NCBI GenBank assembly: GCA_016936535.1
Contig: JAFGXP010000003.1
Coordinates: 62,001-126,000 of the forward strand
Origin: Thiotrichales bacterium
GTDB lineage: Bacteria; Pseudomonadota; Gammaproteobacteria; Thiomicrospirales; Thiomicrospiraceae
Length of the DNA stretch: 64,000 bases
Reading direction: 5' to 3'
Shown: piece by piece, positions 39,227 through 48,677 of the stretch
Numbering within the stretch: the stretch's first letter is position 1
How the letters are laid out: each line of letters begins with the position of its first letter
Translations under genes and position numbers: made by a program
The notes under the pieces: model-generated
Told to the model about the DNA's origin: nothing
What the model saw: the letters and a program-made list of their open reading frames with translations, nothing else
Databases searched by the model: none

Positions 39227-40246
39227 TTAATCTGATCCGGTTGATGGCTCAATCGCGCGAGCCGCAGCCAAAGCCTCTTTACGCTGCGTCTCGCGCCGGT
39301 CATGTCGCTCATAGGCTTGAACAATTTTCTGTACCAAACGATGGCGCACCACGTCTTGGGCTTGATAGAAAGTAAAGCCTATGCCCTCAACGCCCTCAAG
39401 CACCTCAATGACATGACGCAACCCCGATTTTTGATGTCGAGGCAAATCACACTGAGTAATGTCACCTGTAATCACCGCCGTTGAACCAAAACCAATGCGC
39501 GTTAAAAACATCTTCATCTGCTCAGTGCTGGTGTTTTGCGCCTCATCCAGAATAATAAAGGATTCATTTAGCGTGCGTCCACGCATAAACGCCAAGGGCG
39601 CAACCTCAATCACATTTTTTTCTAACAAGCGTTCAACGGTTTCAAATCCCATCATTTCAAAAAGGGCATCAAACAGAGGACGTAAATAAGGATCAACTTT
39701 TTGGCTTAAGTCGCCAGGTAAAAAACCGAGTTTTTCACCTGCCTCAACCGCTGGACGGGTTAAGACAATCCGTCGCACGCGCTCGTTCTCTAAAGCCTCA
39801 ACCGCACAAGCCACCGCCAAATAGGTTTTACCGGTACCGGCTGGGCCAATGCCAAAATTAACATCGTGTGCTTGAATCGAGGCAATATAATCGGCTTGAT
39901 TTTTATTACGTGTTTTAATGGTTTTACGCCGAGTTTTAATCAGCACCTGCTCCTCATCCAGCGTCTGGGCTTGATGATGACCGCGTTCATGCAGCAGCAG
40001 ATGCACTTTTTTAGGGTCGAGCGTCTCTTCACCGCTCATCGCATACAAAAGACGCACAACCTCTTGCGCTTTGTGGATACGTTCCGCCAAACCCGTAATC
40101 GCAACCTGAAAGCCGTGTAGATTGATTTCTACCCCTAAGCGCAATTCAATTTGCGCCAGATGTTCATTATGCCAACCGCAAAAATTTTGCAGCTGTTCAT
40201 TTTCTTCGGGGTCTAATCGAAATTGAAGACGATGCAGTGCTGACAA
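39227..40246 (-). CDS. ybeZ: PhoH-family ATPase (YbeZ)
   Basis: This 339-residue PhoH-like ATPase, partner of YbeY in many bacteria, has an N-terminal KH-like part and a helicase-like ATPase core. It shows Walker A GPAGTGKTYLAVA, Walker B FIILDEAQN and VITGDITQCDLPRHQKSGL. The start is TTG at 40246, with GAGG 7 nt upstream; the nearby upstream ATG is out of frame. It is between miaB and ybeY, the conserved order. Confidence 0.95.
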   Translation of the reverse strand: MSALHRLQFRLDPEENEQLQNFCGWHNEHLAQIELRLGVEINLHGFQVAITGLAERIHKAQEVVRLLYAMSGEETLDPKKVHLLLHERGHHQAQTLDEEQVLIKTRRKTIKTRNKNQADYIASIQAHDVNFGIGPAGTGKTYLAVACAVEALENERVRRIVLTRPAVEAGEKLGFLPGDLSQKVDPYLRPLFDALFEMMGFETVERLLEKNVIEVAPLAFMRGRTLNESFIILDEAQNTSTEQMKMFLTRIGFGSTAVITGDITQCDLPRHQKSGLRHVIEVLEGVEGIGFTFYQAQDVVRHRLVQKIVQAYERHDRRETQRKEALAAARAIEPSTGSD

Positions 40247-40288
40247 ATCAAAGCCTCATAGCCGCCGCAAAGATCGCGGCCTAAACAG

Positions 40289-40315
40289 AAAAACGCGGCG
40301 GCCAAAGGCCACCGC
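40289..40315 (-). terminator. Terminator-like hairpin after miaB
   Basis: On the minus strand GCGGTGGCC and GGCCGCCGC pair (one G-U) with a 3-nt loop, followed by GTTTTTCTG. It lies about 120 nt downstream of the miaB stop and upstream of phoH. Confidence 0.75.
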
Positions 40316-40435
40316 AGAGTAGGATTGATGAAATACGCTTGTGCTATTAAAAGCCGTTTTTATCGAATTTACAAGACACTTTATGGCGGATTAGGGTCAA
40401 GGCCACACCCTCCGTAGATTCACGCCCTCTATCGC

Positions 40436-41872
40436 TTAAGCGAGTGCATGAAACTGCGTCTCGCCCTGCTGGGCAAAACGGGCCGCTTCGGGGGTTGCCA
40501 CCAAGGTTCCACGCAAAGAATTATTGAGCGCTTCGGTGATTTTCACCTCAACAAACTGTCCAATTAACTCAGGCGAACCGGTAAAGTTAACCACGCGATT
40601 GCACTCAGTTCGACCAGCCACTTCGGTAAAACTGTTGCGCGACAAGCGTTCAACCAAGATTCGCTGCACCGAGCCAATCAAACCTTCGCTAATCGCTTGC
40701 GTCTGCTTGTTGAGCAACTCTTGCAACGCATACAAACGACGTTTTTTCTTTTCCATCGTTTCATCATCGGGCAAAGAAGCCGCAGGCGTGCCTGGACGAG
40801 GGCTAAAAATAAAACTGAAAGAACGGTCGAAATTCAGGTCTTCAACCAGCTTGAGTGTCTCTTTAAAGTCGTCACAGGTTTCGCCGGGAAACCCAATAAT
40901 AAAATCGCCCGACAAACTTAAATGCGGACGAATCTTGCGGATTTTACGAATGGTCGCTTTATATTCCAAGGCCATGTGATTGCGTTTCATCATCGCCAAA
41001 ACGCGGTCGGAACCGGACTGAATCGGCAAATGCAGATGCGAGACCAACTCCGGCACTTCTGCATAACAATCAATCAAGCTCTGGGTCATTTCATTTGGAT
41101 GCGAGGTGGTAAAACGAATGCGATCAATCCCTTCGATCGCCCGCACCGCATGAATCAACACCGCCAAATCGGCAATTTCACCATCCGGCATCACCCCTCG
41201 ATAGGCATTGACATTCTGACCAAGCAAATTAACTTCACGCACGCCCTGAGTGGCTAGGCTTTGAATCTCCTGCAACACATCAACAAACGGCCGACTCACT
41301 TCTTCGCCGCGCGTGTAAGGTACGACACAGAAAGTGCAATATTTCGAACAACCTTCCATCACCGAGACCATTGCCGACACACCATTGACTTCTGGCTCAG
41401 GCAAATTATCGAACTTTTCAATTTCCGGAAAAGAGATATCAATCACCGCCCGTTTCTTTTTGATGGAATCATCTCCGCGACGCCGCAGGGCTTCATCAAT
41501 CATCGCCGGTAAACGATGCAGGGTTTGGGGGCCAAAAATCACATCAACGCTGGGCGCGCGTTGTCGAATCACCTCACCTTCTTGAGAGGCGACACAACCG
41601 CCAACCCCAATCACTCGGTTCGGTTTTTCCGCCTTCCACTTGCTCCAACGTCCTAACTCGGAAAACACTTTTTCCTGAGCCTTTTCGCGCACCGAACAGG
41701 TGTTCATTAACACTACATCCGCCTCCTCTGGGTCTTGCACCAACTCAAGCCCGTAGGTTTTTTGCAACAAACTGGCCATCTTGTCCGAATCATATTCATT
41801 CATCTGACAACCGTAGGTAATGACATAGAGTCCGCCTTGAAACGGACTTTCACGTGAAGAGAGCTGCGCCAT
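40436..41872 (-). CDS. miaB: MiaB, tRNA-2-methylthio-N6-isopentenyladenosine synthase
   Basis: This radical-SAM methylthiotransferase modifies A37 of tRNAs reading UNN codons. The 478-residue protein has the N-terminal cluster cysteines ([31 protein letters not shown]), the radical-SAM C-S-K-Y-C-T-F-C, and a TRAM domain at the end. The start [14 protein letters not shown] at 41872 has AGGGTGA about 7 nt upstream; 11 further codons to 41905 are not needed. It starts the miaB-phoH-ybeY-corC-lnt cluster. Confidence 0.97.
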   Translation of the reverse strand: MAQLSSRESPFQGGLYVITYGCQMNEYDSDKMASLLQKTYGLELVQDPEEADVVLMNTCSVREKAQEKVFSELGRWSKWKAEKPNRVIGVGGCVASQEGEVIRQRAPSVDVIFGPQTLHRLPAMIDEALRRRGDDSIKKKRAVIDISFPEIEKFDNLPEPEVNGVSAMVSVMEGCSKYCTFCVVPYTRGEEVSRPFVDVLQEIQSLATQGVREVNLLGQNVNAYRGVMPDGEIADLAVLIHAVRAIEGIDRIRFTTSHPNEMTQSLIDCYAEVPELVSHLHLPIQSGSDRVLAMMKRNHMALEYKATIRKIRKIRPHLSLSGDFIIGFPGETCDDFKETLKLVEDLNFDRSFSFIFSPRPGTPAASLPDDETMEKKKRRLYALQELLNKQTQAISEGLIGSVQRILVERLSRNSFTEVAGRTECNRVVNFTGSPELIGQFVEVKITEALNNSLRGTLVATPEAARFAQQGETQFHALA

Positions 41873-42295
41873 CAAAATTTCACCCTGAATCCCTGCGCTC
41901 TGCACCGCACTGCGCTAGGTAATTGAAATAACACTAAATTTTAAGGGTCACTATTTTAACACAGCCCACCCTCGGCACAGGACAAAGTTTTAAAGGGTAA
42001 AAATATTGGAATTGTCAGTAGTTGCTGCTCATTGCCAGCCGTTATAGACGCTTATACTCAGTTTAAGTGGGGTGTTTGGTGAGTGGGGTGAATACCCCTC
42101 TTTGCAAGTCAGGCTCTTACCTGATTGAAGCGGTTCAAGTGATTTATTGAAATCGAATTGTGGTTTTGTAATGTGTCATTCCTTTTGCATTAATCAAAAT
42201 AGAATGACACAGATTTTTAAATAGGGATTGCTTAACTAAAATGTTGAAAGAATTAACCAATTTTTGGATAAATACCAAACAAAACTTAGCAAAAA
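41873..42295. other. Gap between miaB and the first prepilin gene
   Basis: These 423 nt are AT-rich. They hold the miaB promoter region and a 10-bp inverted repeat described separately. I see no coding frame that I trust. Confidence 0.5.
42172..42211. repeat. 10-bp perfect inverted repeat downstream of the prepilin gene
   Basis: TGTGTCATTC (42172-42181) and GAATGACACA (42202-42211) are perfect inverted copies around a 20-nt AT-rich spacer. It is 85 nt beyond the stop of the minus-strand prepilin gene. It could be a weak terminator hairpin, an operator for the divergent side, or a relic of an element. Confidence 0.55.
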
Positions 42296-42907
42296 CTACA
42301 TTTCCATACAAATCCCTACAGGGGCGGCTGCTTCAATAGCTGTAGGCGGATTAGCATCAACCCCTACAACTTTCCCCGTACCAAGGTTTCCATCATCAAG
42401 TTTCGCATCAATACCTCTAAGTACTTCGATTGTATCTGCATCCGTCATACCTGTTAAACACACTTCATTTTTAGCTGGGAATATGTTGTCGTTAGCAACA
42501 GTAAAGACTGCACCTGTATCATATTCTGCATTAAATGTATTTTGACTAATAAAGCCTTTTCCGAGTAACTCACCAAAAAATGTACCATCATCAGCCGCAT
42601 AAACAGTTGACGATTCATCGGCAGTAATGGTTCCTTTGTTACCAACAATAGGATCGTCGCCGTCGGCAATAGATGTCGAGTATGGAGAACCTGGATAGGC
42701 ACCTATTCGGTCTCTATAAGCATGAGAAGCCGCTTGCAAAGCAACAAGCGTATCGGTATCTGACTTAATTTTTGCACTATCAATCATCTCTTGCCCTTTC
42801 AGTACCCCACCCAGTAATAGGCCGATAATGACCAGTACAATGGCGATTTCTACCAGGGTAAAACCCTGTTGAGCGTGGCGTTGTTTTTGTAAGCTTTTCA
42901 TGTCCAT
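42296..42907 (-). CDS. Type IV pilin/pseudopilin with C-terminal disulfide loop
   Basis: This 203-residue prepilin has a short basic leader ending in QQG, cleaved before FTLVEIAIVLVIIG, with Glu at mature position 5. A KGQEMIDSAKIKSD region extends the first helix. Two cysteines (NEVC and GICMEM near the end) can close the D-region loop of type IV pilins. ATG 42907 has AGGAAG 6 nt upstream. It could be a major pilin, since it is small and standard, or a pseudopilin. It lacks the PCPD signature shared by the other five prepilin-like proteins. It lies downstream of the histidine kinase gene but has a 328-nt leader of its own. Confidence 0.88.
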   Translation of the reverse strand: MDMKSLQKQRHAQQGFTLVEIAIVLVIIGLLLGGVLKGQEMIDSAKIKSDTDTLVALQAASHAYRDRIGAYPGSPYSTSIADGDDPIVGNKGTITADESSTVYAADDGTFFGELLGKGFISQNTFNAEYDTGAVFTVANDNIFPAKNEVCLTGMTDADTIEVLRGIDAKLDDGNLGTGKVVGVDANPPTAIEAAAPVGICMEM

Positions 42908-42993
42908 CACACACTTCCTTTTTTGCGTTTGGTTGAATTTTGTTGACTGTTTGGTGGCGAGGTTCCTGCACACCCACATTCGACATGGATTCT

Positions 42994-43022
42994 ATTTAAC
43001 GCAGCGTGCGCGCCCTTTACAA
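42994..43022 (-). promoter_or_regulatory. Possible sigma-70 promoter of the pilin gene
   Basis: On the minus strand TTGTAA (43017-43022) and TTAAAT (42994-42999) stand 17 nt apart, each matching four of six consensus bases. It would give an 80-nt leader. The 328-nt gap 42908-43235 holds nothing else that I recognise. Confidence 0.3.
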
Positions 43023-43235
43023 GCTTTACGAAAGGATTTGTTCAGGGTTTATTGTGGAAAATTACTTTAGGTTAAGTTCGAACTAGGTGCCGTATTTTTT
43101 AAAAAAATCAATCTGCACAGCGCCTGAAATTTGGCAAATTTACTTACTCCCCCACCTCAGTTCTCACCAATCTGTGTCCGCCTTAAATTGCTCTTTAAAC
43201 GATCGGAACGACTACTTAAAAAAGGAAACGATTCG

Positions 43236-44315
43236 TTAATCTACGGTTTTTGGAAGGCGAATGATAAAGCCAAAGTGCTGAGTGGTCTGCTGGAACTGAA
43301 TTTCGCCGTCAATTTTTTTGAGGAGCTCACGTGCTAAAAACAATCCTAAACCCAAGCCACTGTGACTGGTGGTCCAGAAAGGTTCAAACATCCGCTCGGG
43401 TTGCAGGCTCACGCCAGGTACTTTACGGCTGTGAATTTGGATTTCGACCTGATTGGGGCGAGGATTATCCTTAATGAAAATCGTCAAGTCGCTCTCTGAT
43501 TGGTGGTCGCGAAAATTTCCCAATACATTTTTAAGCACTTCCAAAAACAGCTCGCGATCAGTTTGTATCAGTGCCTGACCCAACAACTTACAATTGAGAC
43601 CATACATCTGAATGACCTGTTGCACCAGAGCCTCTAAGGCAAAATGCTGCCTCGCTTGGGGGTTAAAGGTGGGGTTTTTCATGCTTTGAATGGTTTTTTG
43701 CGCGCGTTCAGCCATCACCGGCAAGGTTTTTTTCAACCGATCCGCAAGGCGAATCTTGTCTTCATCTCGCTCAATTTTGACCACTTGCGCATTGAGAAGG
43801 TCAATAAATTGCGCGATATTTTTAATTTCGTGCTGTACAAACAATTGATAACGTTCAAGCCGTTTTTGCGTAGCACTGACTTGATGCTCTTTGAGCATCA
43901 GATCACGCTCAAGAATGGCAAAAAAGGTTTCCAGCACCAAATTCGCTAGGGTACCGGCCCGCGCAGCGCGACGACTGACTTGCAGCACAATATCCAGCGC
44001 CATTTCACCGTGATCAATTTGCTGATAGAGCAGTACGCTTTTTTGGGTAGGCAATTCACCAAACTGGATGGTTTTTTCTTCACCAAACCACTTGATTTTA
44101 GCGGCAATCGTGTAAACCCCAACTTGATGCAGAATCGCCCAAGCATGGCGATAAAATTGGAGGGCATCATGCTCAACCTGCTGGTTAAGTTGATGCAGTT
44201 CGGTCAGTGCATGACTGAGTTGACGGGTACGGCGCAGATAATAGCCGCTGAAGGCAGCGGTGAGAAACAGTAACAGGCTGAGCACCAGCCAGCCGGTTAG
44301 TTCGGCACCACTCAT
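43236..44315 (-). CDS. Membrane-anchored sensor histidine kinase
   Basis: This 359-residue protein has one N-terminal membrane helix (about 8-25), a cytoplasmic region of about 125 residues, a dimerisation helix with the phospho-acceptor His162 in QHEIKNIAQFIDLL, and a HATPase domain. The N box is KNVLGNFRDH, and MFEPFWTT and SGLGLGLFLAREL are the F and G2 boxes. The G1 box DxGxG is not visible; HSRKVPGVS stands in its place. The H-box resembles that of PrsK-like kinases. No periplasmic domain is present, so the signal is likely membrane-linked or cytoplasmic. The ATG at 44315 directly follows AGGGG, an unusually tight spacing. It lies downstream of the response regulator gene, which is its likely partner. 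Confidence 0.85.
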   Translation of the reverse strand: MSGAELTGWLVLSLLLFLTAAFSGYYLRRTRQLSHALTELHQLNQQVEHDALQFYRHAWAILHQVGVYTIAAKIKWFGEEKTIQFGELPTQKSVLLYQQIDHGEMALDIVLQVSRRAARAGTLANLVLETFFAILERDLMLKEHQVSATQKRLERYQLFVQHEIKNIAQFIDLLNAQVVKIERDEDKIRLADRLKKTLPVMAERAQKTIQSMKNPTFNPQARQHFALEALVQQVIQMYGLNCKLLGQALIQTDRELFLEVLKNVLGNFRDHQSESDLTIFIKDNPRPNQVEIQIHSRKVPGVSLQPERMFEPFWTTSHSGLGLGLFLARELLKKIDGEIQFQQTTQHFGFIIRLPKTVD

Positions 44316-44357
44316 CCCCTAAGCGGCCTTGGGCAGATCGGCATCTGAAATGTGAGC

Positions 44358-44978
44358 TTATTGCTCATATTCTGGACGCTCAATATTGTATTTTTTAATC
44401 AGATAATAGACGTTTTCGCGCTTAAGGCCTAAGCGCCGCGCCGATTCATGAACATTGAAGTTAGTGTCGGCCAAAACTTGACGCAGCATTTTCTCTTCGG
44501 CCTGATTGCGCACCGGTTTGACACCGCCGCCCATCGGCGCATTGATTTGCATTTTTTGAATGCCTTCTTCGCTGCGCAACTTCTGACTTTGTTGGTAAAA
44601 AAGCACTGCTCGTTTGACGGCAAGCAACAGCTCGGCCTCGGCAATCGGCTTTTCTAAAAAGTCAAAGGCCCCTTCTTTAAGCACTTCGTAAGAAGTGGTT
44701 TGCGCCTCTTGTCCGGTCAAGACCAGCACGAGCGTCATGGGATGGTAAATCCCTAACCATGCCAACACATCTACCCCTTCTTTGGTGGTGTGCTCGTTGG
44801 GGGGCATGCCCATGTCTAAAATGACAATCGGATATTCGGTGTGATCAAATGCCGCTTTGGCCGTGGTTTGCGACTCGGCTTCATCAACCGCATAACCTTC
44901 ACCTTCTAGGGCAAAAGCCACCATGCCACGCAACGCAGGATCGTCGTCCACTAATAAAATTTTTACCGGTTCAGTCAC
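44358..44978 (-). CDS. Response regulator with Fis-type DNA-binding domain
   Basis: This 206-residue regulator has a receiver domain (residues 5-125, acidic DDD at 11-13, phospho-acceptor Asp55 in VILDMGMPP, EKPIAEAEL with the conserved Lys). A linker leads to a Fis-type helix-turn-helix (about 165-200, FNVHESARRLGLKRENVYYL). The AAA+ sigma-54 activator domain usual in NtrC-like regulators is missing. The start is GTG 44978, with GGAG 8 nt upstream; a longer frame to 45023 has no site. Lying between pilin genes on the same strand, it probably controls them. Confidence 0.88.
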   Translation of the reverse strand: MTEPVKILLVDDDPALRGMVAFALEGEGYAVDEAESQTTAKAAFDHTEYPIVILDMGMPPNEHTTKEGVDVLAWLGIYHPMTLVLVLTGQEAQTTSYEVLKEGAFDFLEKPIAEAELLLAVKRAVLFYQQSQKLRSEEGIQKMQINAPMGGGVKPVRNQAEEKMLRQVLADTNFNVHESARRLGLKRENVYYLIKKYNIERPEYEQ

Positions 44979-45059
44979 GTGATTCACTCCAAAAACTGAG
45001 GTTTTCATAGATTTTAATAACACGTTAGTTTAGCCGGAATAGCAAAGCTTGCAAACTTT

Positions 45060-46661
45060 TTAGTCCTTAATTTGCAGTGTACTGAAATTACGGAATTTTC
45101 CGGAGTTGTCTGAATAGGATTCACCAATCAACGCTTCAAATTCGGCCACTGTCATGTTTTCAACTTCTAAGGTGTTATTACCGCTTTCTCCATCAACCAA
45201 AGCGTTAGGGCCAAAACTTAGCTCCGCTGCAGTCGCGCTAAAACGCATGGTGTCATTGCCATCGCCCATGTCAATCTCTCCGTTCATCACATTGCCGTGA
45301 AAAGTCAAGGTATCGTTATCGCTCTCTTTATTATCTTTACCACCAGAAGAGACCACCGCGCCTTGTGCAATGGTGCCGTAAATGTCAATCGTATCGTTGC
45401 CATCCCCTGCGTCAAAGGTACCCGTGACACCATTACCCACTACGGCAATATCAGAGCCAGTGCCAAGTGTCACAACTCCAATAATCGCACCTTCAACGGT
45501 AAGACGATCATCACCTGCCCCAAGATCCGCATTGCCACCTGCCACAACACTACCTTCTAAATAGAGCTTGTCGTCACCATCTTTAAGGTTAACCACCGCG
45601 GATAAGTCCCCAGCCTCATCAGCAATACCATCCCCATTTGCATCCAGTACATTTCCGTTTTCGTCAGTTTTTGCGCCAATATAAAACGAGTTGTTTTCAC
45701 CATTACCCACGTTGAGATCATTGGCATTATCGACATTACGCAGATAAATAACTTCGTAGCCGCCATAGTTGGGGCCTTGGCTTTCTAGTGAAAAATTGCT
45801 AAGTCGGTCAAGCACCTGTTGTTTGATTTCGTAGGCGGAGATGGTCACTATCTGATCATCATATTCGCCGTCGGCGAAGAAACCTTTTAGCAGATACAGA
45901 TCGTTGTTGCAATTTTCTTCCTCTTTTGCACTCCAATGCTGATCATTACAGGCGCTCATACTGAGTCCACTGCCATTTTCATTGAAAGCCATAATAACAG
46001 CCGGAATATCGGTCACCTCAATATCCGCAGCCGCTGAAGCCGCTGAGCAACTGGGGGCGGTATTTTTACAAATGGTAAAATTTTTGTCGGTGGTGGCGGG
46101 GGTTTGGCTAGTCGGAGGTGTATCCAAACCAAACAACGGGAGGGTAATTGGGATAAGCGCATTGGCAGGTTTATTTGCCTCGGCTTCTTGCGCAGCGGTC
46201 CGATTGGCAAAATAACTGGGTTCACGCAGACCGTAAAGTTCTTCATTGCTGGCTCCGGTTACCGCAATCATCTCGCTTTCAATCGTTGCATCTAAGGTAA
46301 CGCCATAGCCAAACACATTGCCGTAATCATCACTGCTATCAGCAAGGGTTCGACCAATATCAATATAGGGCACGGTGCCTTTGGCTGAGCTACAGGCTTT
46401 GTTGTTAATGCGATTTTCACGACCATCAGCCGGAATATCGGTATCGGGACAAGGCATATGATAATTGACCATGACGTAATCCAAGGTCGCGCGCTTGGTT
46501 AACTCAAGGTTGTTTAGCGTATGGTTCTGTTTGGCATTATCCAAATAAGCACTGAGACTGGTTATGCCAGCACCAAAAATAATGCCGATAATGGCCAGCA
46601 CGATTGCAATTTCGACCAAGGTAAATCCACGTTGTAAATCCAAAGATAAGGGCTTCTTCAT
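45060..46661 (-). CDS. Prepilin-like protein fused to RTX-like calcium-binding repeats
   Basis: This 533-residue protein starts with a prepilin leader cleaved at G12, before FTLVEIAIVLAIIG (Glu at mature position 5). Residues 68-290 form a pilin domain related to the two Glu5 minor pilins upstream: M-P-C-P-D (69-73), a AVIMAFNENG strand and ENCNNDLYLLKG. Residues 340-500 carry GxGxD-type repeats spaced about 20 residues apart: KDGDDKLYL (360-368), GAGDDRLTV (381-389), GTGSDIAVV, GDGNDTIDI (419-427) and GDGNDTMRF. A DANGDG loop is at 340-345. This looks like a calcium-stiffened beta-roll or beta-helix at the pilin tip. Its ATG overlaps the upstream stop by 4 nt (ATGA), so it is translationally coupled. 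Confidence 0.85.
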   Translation of the reverse strand: MKKPLSLDLQRGFTLVEIAIVLAIIGIIFGAGITSLSAYLDNAKQNHTLNNLELTKRATLDYVMVNYHMPCPDTDIPADGRENRINNKACSSAKGTVPYIDIGRTLADSSDDYGNVFGYGVTLDATIESEMIAVTGASNEELYGLREPSYFANRTAAQEAEANKPANALIPITLPLFGLDTPPTSQTPATTDKNFTICKNTAPSCSAASAAADIEVTDIPAVIMAFNENGSGLSMSACNDQHWSAKEEENCNNDLYLLKGFFADGEYDDQIVTISAYEIKQQVLDRLSNFSLESQGPNYGGYEVIYLRNVDNANDLNVGNGENNSFYIGAKTDENGNVLDANGDGIADEAGDLSAVVNLKDGDDKLYLEGSVVAGGNADLGAGDDRLTVEGAIIGVVTLGTGSDIAVVGNGVTGTFDAGDGNDTIDIYGTIAQGAVVSSGGKDNKESDNDTLTFHGNVMNGEIDMGDGNDTMRFSATAAELSFGPNALVDGESGNNTLEVENMTVAEFEALIGESYSDNSGKFRNFSTLQIKD

Positions 46662-47497
46662 TTGAATCTCCTTGATGCAATCATCGCTTTTTTGGCTTGG
46701 AATAGGGTTATTGGCGTGAGATAGTCTTGATCTAATCCCGTTTGCGTCTTAACAAACAGATTATTGATATCATTATTGCAATTTTCCAACTCTTCGGGAC
46801 TGGCGTCACTGCAGTTGGTTTCATTGACTCGATCGCCATTCGCACCCCATGAAATAATCACCGCCACTACCCCGGTATCTTCTTCCTGATTGGCTTCATT
46901 TTTCACGGTGAGAGATTCATTGAGTGGTGTATAGAGCGTGGCATAGGGAGGATAGTTGCCACTGAGCGCAACACCAGCGTTTACCCAGCTGCCACCAGGA
47001 CAGTGCATCCCAGCACCATCGCAGGCGGCTTCATTGGTGGTGGAACACAAATGCAGCCCGCTGTAATCTAAATTGCCTGTGCGACCAAATAGCGCTGCAG
47101 TCTGACAAAGCGCCGTCGTTTTACTGGAATCTGTCGCGCCAGCAATGGTCTGATAAAAATAGCCGTTACCCCAGGCATCGGTCGATTTCACCCCTAAATC
47201 TTTATAAGGTAAACCACCAGCGGCCACTGCGCAGGCACTGCCATTCGCATCTTCCGAACCATCGCCATTGCTATCTGGACAAGGCAGACGAAAATTCACA
47301 GCAATGTAAGTTTGCATCGCTTCTTGAATTTGCAAACTCTGGTTCAGTTGCATGATGCGCTTATCCGTGTCAAAAATCAGCTTAAACAAACCATTAAATA
47401 ACATCACCATAAGACCTAATACCACCAGTGCGATCACCAGTTCTAATAGGCTAAAACCACGTTCAGCCGAGGTGCTTTGAACCGGGATTACGGACAT
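46658..47497 (-). CDS. Minor pilin-like protein (Glu5 type, copy A)
   Basis: This 279-residue prepilin is cleaved before FSLLELVIALVVLG, with Glu at mature position 5. R-L-P-C-P-D-S-N-G-D-G carries the PCPD signature and a calcium-loop-like DxNGDG. GLPYKDLGVKSTDAWGNGYFY follows. Near the end come VVAVIISWGANGDRVN, ELENCNNDINNLF and YLTPITLFQAKKAMI. Many cysteines suggest disulfides in the periplasm. ATG 47497 has GGAG upstream and overlaps the stop of the preceding gene by 10 nt. It is clearly homologous to the product at 48678-49559. Confidence 0.85.
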   Translation of the reverse strand: MSVIPVQSTSAERGFSLLELVIALVVLGLMVMLFNGLFKLIFDTDKRIMQLNQSLQIQEAMQTYIAVNFRLPCPDSNGDGSEDANGSACAVAAGGLPYKDLGVKSTDAWGNGYFYQTIAGATDSSKTTALCQTAALFGRTGNLDYSGLHLCSTTNEAACDGAGMHCPGGSWVNAGVALSGNYPPYATLYTPLNESLTVKNEANQEEDTGVVAVIISWGANGDRVNETNCSDASPEELENCNNDINNLFVKTQTGLDQDYLTPITLFQAKKAMIASRRFK

Positions 47498-48573
47498 ACA
47501 CCACTCCATTCATACCAGCTTTTACCATGCCCGCTCTCATTCCAGAAAAACCAGCTACTGGTCAACTTCCAGACATCCACATCGGCTTGATTAATCAGAC
47601 CATCCGCATTGGTATCGGTATAACCGCTATAAACAGGGTCTTTACCAGTCTGCAAATCCCCATCCCCATCCGCATTATCGCGATCAATAAAATTTAGGTA
47701 GTTACTAGTGTAACGTGCTTTTTCAGTACAAATGCGCCGAGCTAAAAGTGGCAACCAGTGTTGCTGATAGGTTAACGCCACAAGCTTATCCACCGTTGGA
47801 TCTTCTGCAGTAATACTGGAATTGGGAATGATATAACTGAAGTTTGCTCCATTACGCACCACTTCATTGAGCTGATTATCACTGCCTGGATCGACCAAAA
47901 TTGCAATAAATCCCTTTGCGCCATTTAAGGTTAAAGCCCCGCCAGCTGAAGCATCTGCTTCAATCGTTTGCGGCGTTAAGGGAGCGAACAAACCGGTTTC
48001 ATTAATGGCCGTACCGGCCACCAACTGATTATCGGTATAGTCTCGGCTGGGCAGCACAAAACGGCGATCCACAAAATAAAAGAGTGCACGCTCAGCACCG
48101 AATGCAAAGGGCTGGGCTGGATTGGTATTGTGTGCCAAGCGCGGTAAATAGCCCCAAAGCAGCATCGACGCATCGCCGACTGGATCACCGACCGGATTGC
48201 TGCCGGTACTGCAGGTTTCCCAATCGGCAATCCCATCCGTCGTCGCTGGGGTACTGATGGAACCGCCCACCGCGCCATCTGGACAAGGAAAATATCCAGG
48301 CCCAATAGGCATGTCAAGCACGGGATTTAAGTCCACGCCATGATAGAGTTCTGGCGTTAAGAGCATAAACTGCAACAAGCGTTCTTGCGCTTGGCGCAAT
48401 TCAATAAAGTCGCTTTCAATTGCCTTGTTTTTGAAATTGCCTATAATCACGCCTTGCTTACTGGCAACCCACAGGGCAGCAATAATGGCTAGCACCACCA
48501 CCACCAACATAACGGCGATACCTTGCTGGCGTTGACGACGGTGAATGGAGTGAAATGAACGAAATGAAAACAT
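47488..48573 (-). CDS. PilX/GspK-like pseudopilin without Glu5 (copy A)
   Basis: This 361-residue protein has a basic leader of 18 residues and a helix starting IAVMLVVVVLAIIAALWVAS, with no Glu at position 5, as in tip pseudopilins of the GspK type. Y-F-P-C-P-D (95-99) is the shared signature. Near the C terminus a perfect EF-hand-type loop D-T-N-A-D-G-L-I-N-Q-A-D (320-331) is preceded by a DNADGDGD run (299-306). Calcium binding is therefore likely. It is the first gene of copy A of a duplicated two-gene module. The 104 nt before it could hold a promoter. Confidence 0.8.
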   Translation of the reverse strand: MFSFRSFHSIHRRQRQQGIAVMLVVVVLAIIAALWVASKQGVIIGNFKNKAIESDFIELRQAQERLLQFMLLTPELYHGVDLNPVLDMPIGPGYFPCPDGAVGGSISTPATTDGIADWETCSTGSNPVGDPVGDASMLLWGYLPRLAHNTNPAQPFAFGAERALFYFVDRRFVLPSRDYTDNQLVAGTAINETGLFAPLTPQTIEADASAGGALTLNGAKGFIAILVDPGSDNQLNEVVRNGANFSYIIPNSSITAEDPTVDKLVALTYQQHWLPLLARRICTEKARYTSNYLNFIDRDNADGDGDLQTGKDPVYSGYTDTNADGLINQADVDVWKLTSSWFFWNESGHGKSWYEWSGVCP

Positions 48574-48677
48574 GGTAAAAGCCTAAAAATTCGAGCGTCC
48601 TACCAGTATAGAGAATTTGTGCAGCACGGCTTTTGGCAAGAAAGCCTATTTTGGGAAAAGTTCACGAGAAGTTATGC

